DNA of 64,000 nucleotides. Origin: Triplophysa rosa (lineage: Eukaryota; Chordata; Actinopteri; Cypriniformes; Nemacheilidae). Below are positions 1-13,300 of the stretch, piece after piece. The position numbers and the translations under genes are program-made. The notes beneath the pieces are model-generated. The model searched no databases. It saw only the letters and a program-made list of their open reading frames with translations, and was not told the DNA's origin. The stretch's first letter is position 1, and each line of letters begins with the position of its first letter. The stretch is from contig NC_079897.1 in assembly GCF_024868665.1 (NCBI RefSeq), positions 5,934,912-5,998,911 of the forward strand, in the 5' to 3' direction.

Positions 1-584
1 TTAACCACAGAAAATTGATTTGCTCATGGCGTATTATTTGAATAAACCTGTGAGTTGAGTCAATACTCTATTACTGTATACTCTACAGCTACAGTTACTT
101 GCTAATACTAACATTATTAGATTTGCATAAAAATTAAAGAGTCGTTCAAAGCAAGTTCAAGGCTGGAGTCAATAATGTAGACAAGGTTTGCATGTAATGT
201 GCTTATTGTCAGAGCTATTTCATCTAAACGGCATCTTGCCAAATCACAGACGTCCCTTGTGTAGTCATTATAGTTAAACTGGAGACATGAGCTGAATCAC
301 GCAGTATGTTTATTTACTGCAATAATTCAAAAAGATCGTCGGTAAATGATGTCTTGTTGCTTGAAAAACAAGCAAAATGAAACTATAAACTATAAAAAAG
401 GCCAGAACAGCAAAATAATGATCTTTGAATAAATAACATTCAAATCCAAGGGACCATTCAACCCTGTTTATGATGTAGTTTGGATAACCCACACAATGTT
501 TCTCTCAGGGGACTATGCACAGAATTGATCTTTAAGCGCTTTTTATGCATTATTAATTTGCTGTTTACTTTGCCTTTAAGATCA

Positions 585-1146
585 TTTAAATGGGTCATAT
601 GGTGCGAATACATGTTTTCTGTGTCTTTGGTGTGTTATAAGTTGCCCATGCATTTTTTAGACACGTAAAATTGCAAAAATCGGAACAAAAGATGCATTCT
701 ATCTAAAAGTGAATGCTCACCCAGACCTGCCTGAAACGTCTCGTGTAACCACACCCCCACAAATCTAGGTCAGTTCGTGGTATGATTTGACTAAGACCGC
801 CCAAATGTATACGCAAGTAAGGTGGGCGTACCTGTCAGTACAAGTGCTTTGGAACCTGATGTTCCAAATATGGTAAGAGGCGTTACATTTCCGTCACACG
901 CTTGCAGTATTCGACCAATCACTACGCACTGGTTAATTGGCCTATCATAGCACACCTCGCTTTTCAGAGCGATGAGCTTTGTAAAAAATCTGTGCGTTTC
1001 AGAGAGGCGGGGCAAAGAGGAGATACAAACATGCACGGTATGTTGAAAAAACTGTGTTTTTGAAACTTAAATCGTGTTTACACATTGCATTACATCTAAA
1101 ACAAACGATAATATTCGTTTCAGCCGTGTCATATGACCCCTTTAAA
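585..1146. mobile_element. Short inverted-repeat DNA transposon (562 bp)
   Basis: The ends TTTAAATGGGTCATATG and CATATGACCCCTTTAAA form inverted repeats of about 17 bp with one mismatch. There is no coding capacity. I recall near-identical copies being common in cyprinid genomes. It lies in a nek11 3' intron or 3' flank. Confidence 0.7.
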
Positions 1147-1697
1147 TAAAACACAAGGCAACTAAATAATAAATAAATCAGCTAATTTTAAGCAGAGGAG
1201 ATGTGGTTCCATTAGTCTCTTAAACTTGTTTATATAGCCTACTCAATAACACTATTCAAGATATGTTTAGTTTGAACACCCTTACAGGTTTTTTACACCC
1301 GCATACAATACAATGTTTTATATTACCTAATTCAGATTCACCCCTGACTGCACCCCGGGCATCATCTATCGATAAATCACACTGTATGGATTCTCTCAGA
1401 GTCATCTATAAGAGCACAGCTGTGCCTCAGCGCTCATTCAAAACATCTAATTTACGGATGAATCTAAAGTGATTAGACACAGGAACAGATAGATAACCTC
1501 TCAGGACTTCCCCAAAACACATCCATGCCATTTGTCATCATAACACCCAAACCCGATTAAGGAGATTAAGGAGGCGTTTGGGCCATAACTTAGCTTTCCC
1601 TTGATGACAATGATGACGGTAACAGAACGAGTCACCGAAAACCACAAGCAATGGGTGGGCCAGATCGTATTCTGCTTATTTTTACAGCCAAAAAATA

Positions 1698-2012
1698 GGT
1701 AACATTTTACAACAAGGTGCTGTTAGTTAACATTAGTAAATGCATTAGCTAACATTAGCTAACAATGAGCAATTTCGTTTTTCAGCAATTATTAATCCTG
1801 TCAATACAGTTATTAATGTTAGTGCATGGTGCATTAGCTAATGTTAAGAGTGACAACACTAGCAAAGTTGATTTAATAATGTATTTGTAAATGCTGAAAT
1901 TAACATGAATTAATATTAATAAATGCTGTAGAAGTATTGTTCATTTTTAGTTCATGTTAGCTAATGCATTAACTAATTGTTAACAAATAGCACCTTATTG
2001 TAAAGTGTTACC
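1698..2012. mobile_element. MITE with long terminal inverted repeats (315 bp)
   Basis: The element starts GGTAACATTTTACAACAAGG and ends with its imperfect complement ...TTGTAAAGTGTTACC. The arms continue inward through repeated TTAGCTAATGCATTA-type words for about 60 bp. Non-coding, common fish repeat type. Confidence 0.7.
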
Positions 2013-2442
2013 AAAAATTTTACCACCATTACCTCAAGCCAACTGTATAAATAAGAACAGAAGAAAAAATGAGTCCAATAATACAGAATTGACATGTTAT
2101 ACCAGCATAGATAAAGCAAAACATTAGCAAAGTTGGTTTACTCGCTGATGTATGACAGAATTTTTATAAATCTAGAAATAGTTTAGCATCACACTTGCAG
2201 AATGCATGTACAAGCTTAATTTCTGACGTTCTCCCATAGAGTAAGAAACTGAGCTGCCCATTTTTTTACTCCTCTTATGATTTTTCCTTAAAGGCAAGTG
2301 TCTCTGTGTGGTGGAACATCATTAAAATGTCTAGGAATCATTTGAATTTCAAATCGAAGGGGAATACTATTTTTCCCCACTTTTTTTTTAAATGTGTCTG
2401 CATGTGTGTGTGTGTTCGACAGTGAAGTGTTATACTCATGGT

Positions 2443-3047
2443 AGTCACGAAAGGTGTGGGGAAGAACCCAAGCGCAGGCAGCGGCAGTGAAGGGGTTAAC
2501 GCAATAAGACTTTAATAAATACAAACAAAACAAAAACCCACGATGGGGGAAAACCAACTAAGAATAAATACAAAAAACAAAGACTTCCCACGTGGGGGCA
2601 AAACATAGAGACGGGATCAAAATAAAACTAACTGTAAACAACGACACAACGTCTTATAAAACACGGAAGGGTAACAAAGGAAGGGCAGGGTAAAACACAA
2701 AACTTACAATCCACAGACAAGGCAAGGACGTAGGACACGGGTAAACACGGAGACTACCGCAAACAGGTAACCACATAAGTACAACGAACGAGCACAGGAC
2801 AAGGATCACAAGGGCATTATATAGGGAGACAGACAAAGGAAGATAACGAGGGGCAGGTGAGGAACATGAGACACGGCAGGAAGGCAATACAGGAAACGAG
2901 AGGGGCGGGGCCACTGACGAGACACGAGAAAGCACATTGAATGTCAAAGGTAAACAACCCATGACTTTCTCACACTAAACATAAGGGATCTGTCACGATC
3001 CTGCCACAAGACTAGAAAATCATGAACAAGAAGGCAGGACCATGACA
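2443..3047 (-). mobile_element. Solo LTR, family A, copy 1
   Basis: The 605-bp unit is flanked by the 6-bp direct repeat CATGGT (2437-2442 and 3048-3053). The right end is TGACA and the left end GTCA, its first T apparently mutated. Read on the minus strand it has a TATA-like TATATAATG, then TTTATTAAAG near the far end, as expected for an LTR with promoter and poly(A) region. The same unit recurs at 24785-25784. No internal retroviral sequence is adjacent, so it is a solo LTR. Confidence 0.65.
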
Positions 3048-3491
3048 CATGGTACCACGTTCTGTTCTGGGATCTGTTGTTTGTTAAACCAGGAGAGGAG
3101 AAAGAAGCCATTTCTGAAGGAAAGTTTAAACTTTCTTATTTGGAAAAGATAAGATGGAATTTCATCAGACACAAAATTCATGATAGACTTCAAAGCAATA
3201 AAAAAGTATCAGGGGAGCTTGGTTTCAAATCGTTTTAATTAATCCACTTGCTGAAAGTTTAATTAAACGATGTGCAAAAAATACCTTCCAACTAAAAATT
3301 AAAACGTTTTTGCTGCCTTTATTGCACATTCTGTACAGGATGGCTGTTAAAAACATTTAATAGTAATGATCAATGAATGCCTGATGTTGATATAATGGCA
3401 AACGCAGCATCATTTTTTATCCTGGGTTATCTTATTTATTATTTCACAATACTCAAGAATAAAAAAAATAATGGCACACATGTGAACTCAC
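3048..3491. other. Unassigned intronic sequence
   Basis: Between the solo LTR and the last nek11 exon seen I recognise no gene, RNA or bounded repeat. Confidence 0.4.
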
Positions 3492-3621
3492 CATGGTTTT
3501 TTGGCAAAAACATGCTCATCTTATCAGGGAGCTCAGAAAGGTTTCCCACCAGCTCTAAGTTTTCATTTAGTGACCCGCTCTGAATCGATTCAATCTGCCT
3601 AATTGGGTCTTCTGTTCTAAC
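3492..3621 (-). CDS. nek11: nek11 exon: acidic C-terminal region (last exon seen)
   Basis: 130 nt between an AACCAG acceptor and a GTGAGT donor. It encodes VRTEDPIRQIESIQSGSLNE then NLELVGNLSELPDKMSMFL. It is weakly conserved and supported mainly by splice sites and phase. The open phase-1 end shows that more exons follow to the left. Confidence 0.65.
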
Positions 3622-6600
3622 CTGGTTAAAAATATGTTAAGACAAAAAAATGTAACTTATTGAAATGAGCACAGGAACTGAGTATATCTTAGTGTCTTAG
3701 TATTTCTATGCTATATAAAGGGTGAATAGAAACTTCCTAAGAAAACATAAAAACAAATAAAGATGTGGCCTGTTTATAACAACTGTTGTGTTGTACAGTG
3801 TGATCATGTATCATACTTGAGGAAATAACAAAAATGCTATTAGCACAGGCTACCTTTAAAACGTCCACATTGACTTTATGAAAATTTTTGGACTTGTTCT
3901 CTTGCATGCGAAGGTGATTTTCTTGATATTTTTCCTCCACAATTTGCCTATAGTGAGACAAGACCTGTATTATCACTGCCAACAGTATGTGCTCAAACAG
4001 TATGTATACACAACAGGTCAGCCTGTCAAATAGCAGTAACTGCTTTATCATTTATAATTATCTAAAAGGAGAAAATAATAAATATCGCATTTATAGAAAA
4101 TAATAAATATAGAAAATAATAAGGTGTTTACAAAAAGGCATTACAAGAAGCGTACAGCTGAATGTGATGAACAGACCACAAGTAAATTCACATCTTTTAT
4201 TATTTAGCAAAAATCTTAAATTCTACATTAGCTCTCCTTAACACGTTCCTATGAGTTCAAGTAATGCAGTTCTTGAACAAAAACATTTTTAATTTTTGAA
4301 TTCTAATTGTTTTAAACAACTTTGACCCAGGTTAACAAACTGGTCTGAATGACCCAAAGCTTGAAAGCTTGAGTCTGCATTCATTAGAATTCATTTATCA
4401 GAAAATCACACACAGTATTATGCAAAGAATAAAATCTGACAAAAATCTTTTCACCATGAAAAAGTACAGTCCTGACACTTGTGCTTTCCTCACATTCAAT
4501 GTGACACTCTCAATGTTCTAATTGTCACTCACTTCAGTTTTTTCGCTTTCTCATCTGCTGCTTGTAGTTTGCGTAGTCGCATGCGTTCTCTCGGGCTCAT
4601 TTTCTGCACCTCTGATCTTTCCCGCAGCGTCTGCAGATGCACCTTCTTCTGTCTGTGGGTTTCAAGGCCGAGGGTTACCAGAATGATAAATGTGTTGCTT
4701 TAAAAGCATTTTTGGCCTGTGAGATCAGCACTGATGCAAGAACTTGAACTAAATGTTCCATTTATTTATTAAAATGGGTAAAATGGAGCAGATAGCGGGG
4801 AACAAGCAGCCAACACACACCCGGCATATATGATAACTACTTGAAAACGATTGAGAAAGCAGCCCAGAATGCACCTTATAAAGTTTGTTAATAGAATGCC
4901 AAGATAAGCAGAGTTTTAAAGTATCTACTTTATAAAAAATGAGAAATAAAAAACAGAAAGTACATAAAATAGAACTATGTAATTTCCATAATTCAATTTT
5001 TGTTATTTCATTCTTGCTATTATTAGTTTGACTGACACTTTTATAATACACACATTTTTAATAGTATAAGGGCATCTCATTTAAAATGATGATTTAATCC
5101 AAAAATAAGGGGTAGACTCTAAGTAGGAAAAACAGCATATCATTAGATTATTCATGAGAATTTGTGTTAGACAGCTTCAGACACTTGCATTCTTTACCAT
5201 ACATACCAGAAGAACATTCGAAGCAGCTAATGAGCACAACATTCTGTCACATTGCCCAGTTCAAAGCCAGGCCACGCAAAATCTCATGACAAACAAAATA
5301 TACAATAATGTCTAACACAGCTGTTCGAGCTGATCTTGCTGTGCACTGTCAGCTTTAACACTGCATTGATTAATACAGTGATTTTCACTCGGTCATGAAT
5401 ATGATTGACATGTGCTCCGGTTGATGAAATTTTCTAATGAGTGTGGAACGCAATGACTGAATTAACGAAGGTCTACGTCTACTCATAAACTGTCACTTCA
5501 TTAACATTTTCCAAACGCCGTGAATGCTGCAACAGAGCTACGTATTTTTAGGTTCCCCAACACTCGGGTGTGAAAAAGAGGGGGAGGAGACACAAAAACA
5601 GACGCGTTCCCAGAAATCCCCAGAGTGTACAGTGTCACGCGTCGTTCAGTTGATGACTTCGGTGGAGGGCGGGCTGTAAGTATCTCTCTGTGCCATCACA
5701 GACTCTTGACTCTAGATATACTTACAGAGCTCTTAGGATCTGCGATGTATCTCTCTCTTCCCCCATCGACCTCTCTTGCAGTGTCAGGCTGGAGAATTTG
5801 TGTTTCATGCTCTAAAGTGAGGAAAAAAACAATGGAGCCAGGAATGTTATCAACATTGTCTAAAAGCCTTGAGAAAAGGAAAAAAGCAAAACAACAGCGA
5901 CTAATGTTTTCTCTCATTTCTTTCTTGTTGAGCAAAACCTATTGTTATTTGGTGGACACTTAGCAGAAACATGTAAAATGATGTATAAATGATCCATTAT
6001 CGAAGTACTAGGGCTCTCACAAAATCATATTCTCAGTACAGATTATACAGTAGTGGCCAAAAGAATTCACAATAACATTATTCTCCTGTGGGGCAAATTC
6101 ATCGTTAATGTTGTTTATTTTGGGGGAAAAATTAAATCACGCTCAAAAGGCAGAAAAACAGTGTGCAACCATTGTGGCTCTTAAGGCAAAACATTTAATG
6201 AGTGCTGAATTATATAAAATATTATCATATCACTGCGGTCCTTCTGAAACCTCATATATATGCCAATATTTTGTGATTTTTATTTTTTGCCATAAATCAT
6301 TATTATTAATTACCCTTTATGGTTGTATCTGGGTTTTGCAAATATCTAACCAATAAAAAGTATCAAAAAGTGCTCGTCAAGTTTGACAACACAGTATGTA
6401 ATCATTTAAAAAAGTACAATGTGTTTTCTATTTCCTGAAAAACATAGAATTTGGTCATTTGAGGTTTCAAAAGGACAGCGACGATATGTTTTAAATGAAC
6501 ATGGTATGGATAAACATGTTTTTTAATATCACAGTTTTTGTCAATACCGGTATATTGTGGCAGCCCTAAAACATACAGTACATACAAAAAAAGCAGCCAT

Positions 6601-7296
6601 TATCTTGTACAATAAAAAGCACTGCATATAACACTTCTCACGGCTTGTTTCACACTGAAAATCAATGGGGATGCGGATGGACTAACCGTCAGTTACCAGT
6701 GCTAACCAGTGCTTTCCCATAAGAAAGAAAAAATACAGATAAGATTAAAAACAGAGTAGAAACTTTTGCTCAAGTCTCCTGTGTTTCAGATATTTCTCTT
6801 GAGAAAAAGACCCAGAAATCTCGAAACTTTCTCCATCCCCAGAGTTTCAGAATGATCTTAAAATGTCACAAACTGAGCTCAGATTCGCGAAGTCTGCAAT
6901 CAAAAGTCAAAATTATCGAACATTTCAATATAAACATTTCTTTTATTATTTATTTTCATTATTTTACCTCTACAATTCAGTGTACACCTCCATACTCTTT
7001 CCCAAAGAAAATTTAGGAGAAACAAGCTGATACTTAAATGAAACACAACCATCAAATCCCCTGAGCAATAACAGTTTCCTCTGGGTGTATATCAGAGTTT
7101 GTATAAAGACTGACCGGTGTATGGGTCACCACAACCACACATGGTTTTCTGTGTTGCATGAAGGGATGACAAAGAAAAATTTGACATGACCCCATTTACA
7201 GAATGCGAGACATTTGTAAAACGCATATTATAATGCAAGGAAACTGTACATACTGATCTGTAACCACGGTGGAGAGAAAAGCCACCAGAGAGCATT

Positions 7297-7354
<58 letters not shown>

Positions 7355-10300
7355 TACATGTTTCTGAAATGGTGATGTTGTAATAGACAATAGTAGACAC
7401 ATCCCACCAGGAGCTGTCAGGGGGTTTAGGGGATCACAAGCCTCCAAATGCAAATTACGCAGCTTGATGTAAACAAACCCATAACTACAGGTGATGAAAG
7501 GGCACTACAAATACTGTTACATTAAACAAGGGCTATAAAAAAATTAATGGGAAAGTCATTACAAGGTTACACCCTAATGAGGGCACCATATATGAAGATA
7601 CCCATATGGTATAGTGAAATGGGATTCATGACGTCTTACGGGATGACAAATCATATTGAACACCACCATGCAAATAAATCCAAGATGTTCATGACAAGCA
7701 GTGAATTGAATTACTTGGATGGAATTGACTTTCTCAACAATCTATGAGTTTCAGACATTAACATCTACCTACCTACCTAACTACCTACCTACCATTCCCT
7801 AGAAAGATAAAAAAAACAAATATCAACACCTCTGGAAAGTGTCAAAAATAGGTCAGTGTTAAAAATAACATACCTCAATAACATTGCTTTATTTGAAAAG
7901 CAGCAGGTAATACGGTCGTTTACCAAGGTTGTGTGAGAAAAGTACAGATGGGATTAAAATCACAGTCTCTGTAAAATACAAGTTTAGCCCTGTCTGAATA
8001 GGGCAGACAGAAACTTTTTTCCAGTTTGAGAGATGCGTAATAATTCACATATGCCCGGGGAACAGGGCCAACTACGACATGCCACAATCAATACATTCTG
8101 CGAACGGTAACAATGCCAATCACTGACATTTCAACAGTACAATCTGAAAAGGTTATGCACAGGGTGAGATGAATGTGATGGTGAATCAATAATGAGTATG
8201 TATCAGACTTTTGGAAACCTATTGTGCCTGGCCGGCAATCAAAATCTTCCTGTTGCATTATGGCCCTTCCCATTAACCTTTGAAGCAGATACTTAGAACA
8301 ACCGGTGGGATGCCCTCCCGAAAGCCTCATCAGATTAATGGCATCTCCTCACCTGCAAGCTTTGTTCTATGAGCGGGCTTTTCAGAGCATTTGAGGCCAA
8401 GATCCTGCATGAAGAATCCTTTTCTAACATACTAGAGAGACAGAGAAAGAGAGAGGGAAGAGAATCCAGTTAAAGATGAAATGCTGATCTTGAATGCTTC
8501 CAATCATGCCTAGGTTTTGTATAATCTGCTTTGAAACAGGCTGAAGCAAATATGCCACAGATTCATCCACACCAAAACGACTGATATATCCTGCCGGTTC
8601 GAGTCGACATGGCCCGATTCGTGCCCAGAGCAGGGCAGCATCTGCTTCTGGTACCTTTGCATTAGGGAGTTGAGCTGCCACGAGTATGTTTCTGGCAGGG
8701 ATGGAGTGGGTCCCTCCACAATCTTCAAAACCACGTCCAAGAAGTTCTGGCCATCAAAAGCATGTGCTAAACAGCACATCTCATAGAGGATACAGCCCAA
8801 AGACCTGCGGATCAGGGAACAATGACGCTAAATCAAAAATTGGACAAAGACCTAAATATTACACTACTACGAGCAGATAAAATCTACAAAAATTAATCAT
8901 TCAAATAATTTATTCATGTTGCTTAAAAGGTAAATTATGTTTGTATAAAATTACTTGTCAAAAACAAGGTTAGACACACCAGTTAAGAGTGATATTTGGA
9001 TTTTAGGCATTTGAAATGAAGAATATGAGAGAAAGTTGAACCGTGTAGATGAATTTATTGGGATTAAAGGGTTGAACACAGACAATCTTTTGAATATTTG
9101 TAACAGAAGGTACAATTTGTGCTTTCTGTCACCATTAAACAGCACGGTGGCTTTCTCTTTAACAGTTTATCTTCTGCTTGTGTTCTTGCAAGTTCACGTA
9201 AAGTTAAGAGTCCAATTCTTAGCTCTCGTCTCAGATACTCAGAGAGGTGAATGTGTGAGGAAATGCATGGTGGTTAAACTAGCAGTTAATGCCTGTGGCA
9301 GTACGCCAAATGAGATTTATTTTTCTACTTTAAGGATCGGGTATGGTCCAGCCGTCCACATCCACGCGCTGCCCGCATGATGTAATTTTCGTCATCAGGA
9401 GGGTCCGTGGTCATCCGCGTGCAGCCCATTTTTTGAGACAGCGCATGCGCGAGAAAAGCGCACTAGTCCACTAGGGGTCAATACACACAGAGAAAGTTTG
9501 CAGTGTGCCATTGTCAAAGAAGAACAATACTAAACAAACACACTAAAACCAAGAACACTAAGCTAAGAATCATATCCTTCTCCATACTGTTTGGTTGTTA
9601 TTCTTGTTGTCTTGCTGTTTGCTCGGATTGTTTGCCATGGTGAATGACTTCCTCTATCATTAATTTGCAGTGGGTCTGTGAATGACGCGACTTAGCGCTG
9701 CCCTCTGACGATCTGGTAGAGCACACATACTCATTTGTACTGCACATGTGTTGAACTCGGACGTGAATTCTGTGATGAGTATGCTCAAGCAGCTGTGCGG
9801 ACGCGTTTGTGCACGAGACTGACACGGACACGGAAAGTCAAGTATACCCGCTGCTTTAGCCTTTATTACAGTATTGGTTTTTCTGGGCATTTCACTCCCT
9901 TTCTCTCAGCATATACAGTAAAGATAATGCTGTTGAGAGGAGATATGCAGGGAGGAGAGAGAAGCCATGGGTGATGTTAAGGCCTGTGTAGTGAAGATCT
10001 GAAGGGCTATTCTCTTCCTTGCTGCTATATGAAGCCATGAATTAATCTACAACATTTATCACACACACACGCACACACGCACGCACACACACACACACAC
10101 ACACACGCACACACACACACACGCGCGCACATGCATAAAGCTTCATACTCCTCAATAATCAGGCAGAGATATCAGAATTCCTGTTAATCACACTTGCCAT
10201 TTTTCTACTTTAATTGTAGATTGAAATGTCTTTAATTGTGTCTGATTGCAACTTTTTCATAATTTTTCAAGGTTTGATTTCCAAATCACTGACACCGATT

Positions 10301-13300
10301 TTCAGAGCTTGCACATTTTTTCAACACTACAATTTGACAGCAATTAAATGCAATATATAATTACTTGTGCCATTGCATTATGCCAAACTGTTTTGGTAGA
10401 TTATGAGTTGTACAGATGAGTTTTCAGTGAGAAAATAACTTCAAAAGTTGGTTGAAAGTGAAAAACCGATATGAAAAACACATTACAAGTCATTCTTGAA
10501 TATATCATTTTGTCTAAATCTTAGGAAGTCATCAATCCTATTAATTCAATTCAATTCAATTATTTGTCAAGTATGGTGACCCATACCCGAAATGTGACTC
10601 TGCATTTAACCCATCCAGAGAGTAGTGAACACACGCACAGCAAGTGGTGAACACACGTACATCCGGAGCAGTGGGCAGCTATCACTGCAGCGCCCGGGGA
10701 GCAAGTAGGGGTAAGGTGCCTTGCTCAAGGGCACCTCAGTTGTTACCCGCTGGCCCTGCCGGTTGCCGGTTCGATCCTTCTGGTCACGAGTCTGACTCTC
10801 TAACCATTAGACCACGACTGACCCTTTCATTTGTGTTATTTAAACTTAAGAATTAGTTAAGAATTAGTAGTAACTAGGGATGTAACGATTCACCGTGAGC
10901 CGGTTGAAAATCGGTTATTATGAGTGACGATTCAAATCGGTTGAGGTGTGAACTGAATCTCAATACATTTTTTGAACAGCAGGGGCCGCTTTTTCACTGC
11001 AAATCTAAACGTGGACATGCTGATATTTCTTAAATGCAAAAAAATCCAAGTAAAGCTCAGACAGTATTAGTTTGTTTATATTAAAGAGACTTTTTCTATT
11101 ATTAATTTGTTATAAAATTGCAGTTTAGTTTTGTTATTTGAAATAAAACATTATTTTATTATACAAAGAAACGTGAAGCATTTAAGAAATAATGCAAGGG
11201 AAGTTGTTCATTTCTAATTTGTTTCAACTCATTTTGTAAAAATAAATTGTGAGTAAATCGTGAATAAATCGCATCGTGAGATCAGAATCGTGACTCGCAT
11301 CGCATCGTGAGCTGAGTGAATCGTTACATCCCTAGTAGTAACATGTCAAACATGTTTGAAAAATAGTTTTTTTTAATTGATTAAATACTGTGTTGCTAAG
11401 AACCTTTTGCAAAACCCAGTGACAAACATAAAGGGTGACTAATACATTTACATTTACATTTAGTCATTTAGCAGACGCTTTTATCCAAAGCGACTTACAA
11501 AGAGTATAAGGAGCAATAAGCGATATGTCATACAGGAGCAATAATGCAATAGGTGCTAATACAAAGTTACTAGTTTCAACAAAAGCTAGACTACTACCTG
11601 TTGAGAGAAAGAGAGAGGGCTAGTTTTTTTTTTAATTTGTCTGTCAACTATTCACAAAAGAGATGGGTTTTAAGTAGTTTTTTTAATGTTGTGAGAGATG
11701 TGGTTGACCGGACCGAATTAGGAAGAATGTTCCACCAGGAAGGAGTTGTGAATGAGAATGAGCGGGAAAGCGATTTACTGCCCTTATGGGAAGGCAGTAC
11801 AAGACGCCGCTCGTTTGCTGAATGCAGGGATCTTGATGGGGTGTAGGAGTGCAGGAGGGTGTGAAAGTATGTCGGTGCAGATCCAGTGATAGTCCTGTAG
11901 GCAAGCATTAGTGACTTGAATCTGATACGGGCTTCAACCGGTATAATAATGATTTATGACAATTTTTTTTATAGAGATTTAAAAAATAAAAAATATAGAG
12001 GTTTCGGAAGCACAGCACAGCGACACTACACTATACCTATACAAACATAACGCGATACAAATATACATTTATATACATTATATGTATATTACACATATAC
12101 ATTACTTCAAAATATTGAGTCAACTGTGCCCAAATGTTTGACTGATACAAGTTTAACCATACAAGTAAAGTTATCAGAAATCGCTGAAATCAGCGGTGGA
12201 CTGGCCATCTGGAACACGGGGAGTTTTCCCGGTGGGCCGCTGGCAAATGTGGGCCGGCCCACTCAGTACAAAAAGTAAAAAGCCATAATATTACATCTCT
12301 TTTCTTTGCAGATGGATAAGTGCGTCGATCGTGCGGGCGCCGCCGACAAAAGAGCGTGTTTGTGCTTGCGAATGTACTGCCCTCTCTGGCTGTTATGATG
12401 TCTGTGTCCCAGTGGTTTAATGCAGCAGCGGTAACAAGTGCTCGTCAATGTCAAAAGATTGACCAATCAAATTAAATAAAGACCGGGTTCACAGAATTCT
12501 AGCTAATCAAATTACAGAGACCACGCAGAATACAGCCAATCAAACTAAACAAGACAGAACTTTCAGCCAATCAAATTGAAGGAAGCAGAACTTACTGTCG
12601 GTAGGCGGGCGCTTAACATGCACAAACTCCAATGCGGGGATTCAGTTTTAATGATGACCGTGTAGTGAGATGTAAGAAGTTTATTTAGTAAATTAAAAAT
12701 GATAATTTAAGACGTGTGTTCGACGTCTTAAATTTCATTATATTTGTTTTCATTATAAAAATCCTAAGCAATTTTGGAATAAAATTAATAGTATTTTTAG
12801 TCCGTCAGAGAAGCATTCTATTAGTCAAATTAAAGTTGATAATACATTGTTACATGATTCTTTAGAAATTGCTCAAACATTTAATCAACATTTTGTTTCT
12901 GCCTGCTCCGCATTAGCATCTGCGTCTTATAGTAACTCCAGTATGTATAATGTTTCAACTTGTAGTAATTTATTTTCATTTAGATTTCATTCTTAAATTA
13001 TCATCTCATATTATTATGTACCCACTTGTGGAGTTATTTAATCTTTCCTTGTTTACATATGAATTGCCAGAGATTTGGAAATGTTCACGTATAACTCCAC
13101 TTCACAAGGGAGGTGATGTACTGGATCTTAAGAACTATAGAGCTATATCTATTATATGTTCCATATCTAAAAATTTTGAAAAGTTAATTTATAAACAAGT
13201 TTCTAGTTATTTGGGTACTAATCATATTTTAACACCATTTCAATCTGGTTTCAGGTCTAATTATTCAACAACTACTACATTACTTAAGTTTACTAACAAT

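Noticed and set aside
791..1036. 81-codon minus-strand frame
   Set aside because: Lies wholly inside the 585-1146 inverted-repeat element, a family without coding capacity.
5625..5963. 112-codon plus-strand frame
   Set aside because: It is antisense to the nek11 exon at 5726-5811 and has no recognised features.
7092..7453. Minus-strand frames with Arg-Glu repeats
   Set aside because: They are translations of the (CT)27 microsatellite; no splice or domain support.
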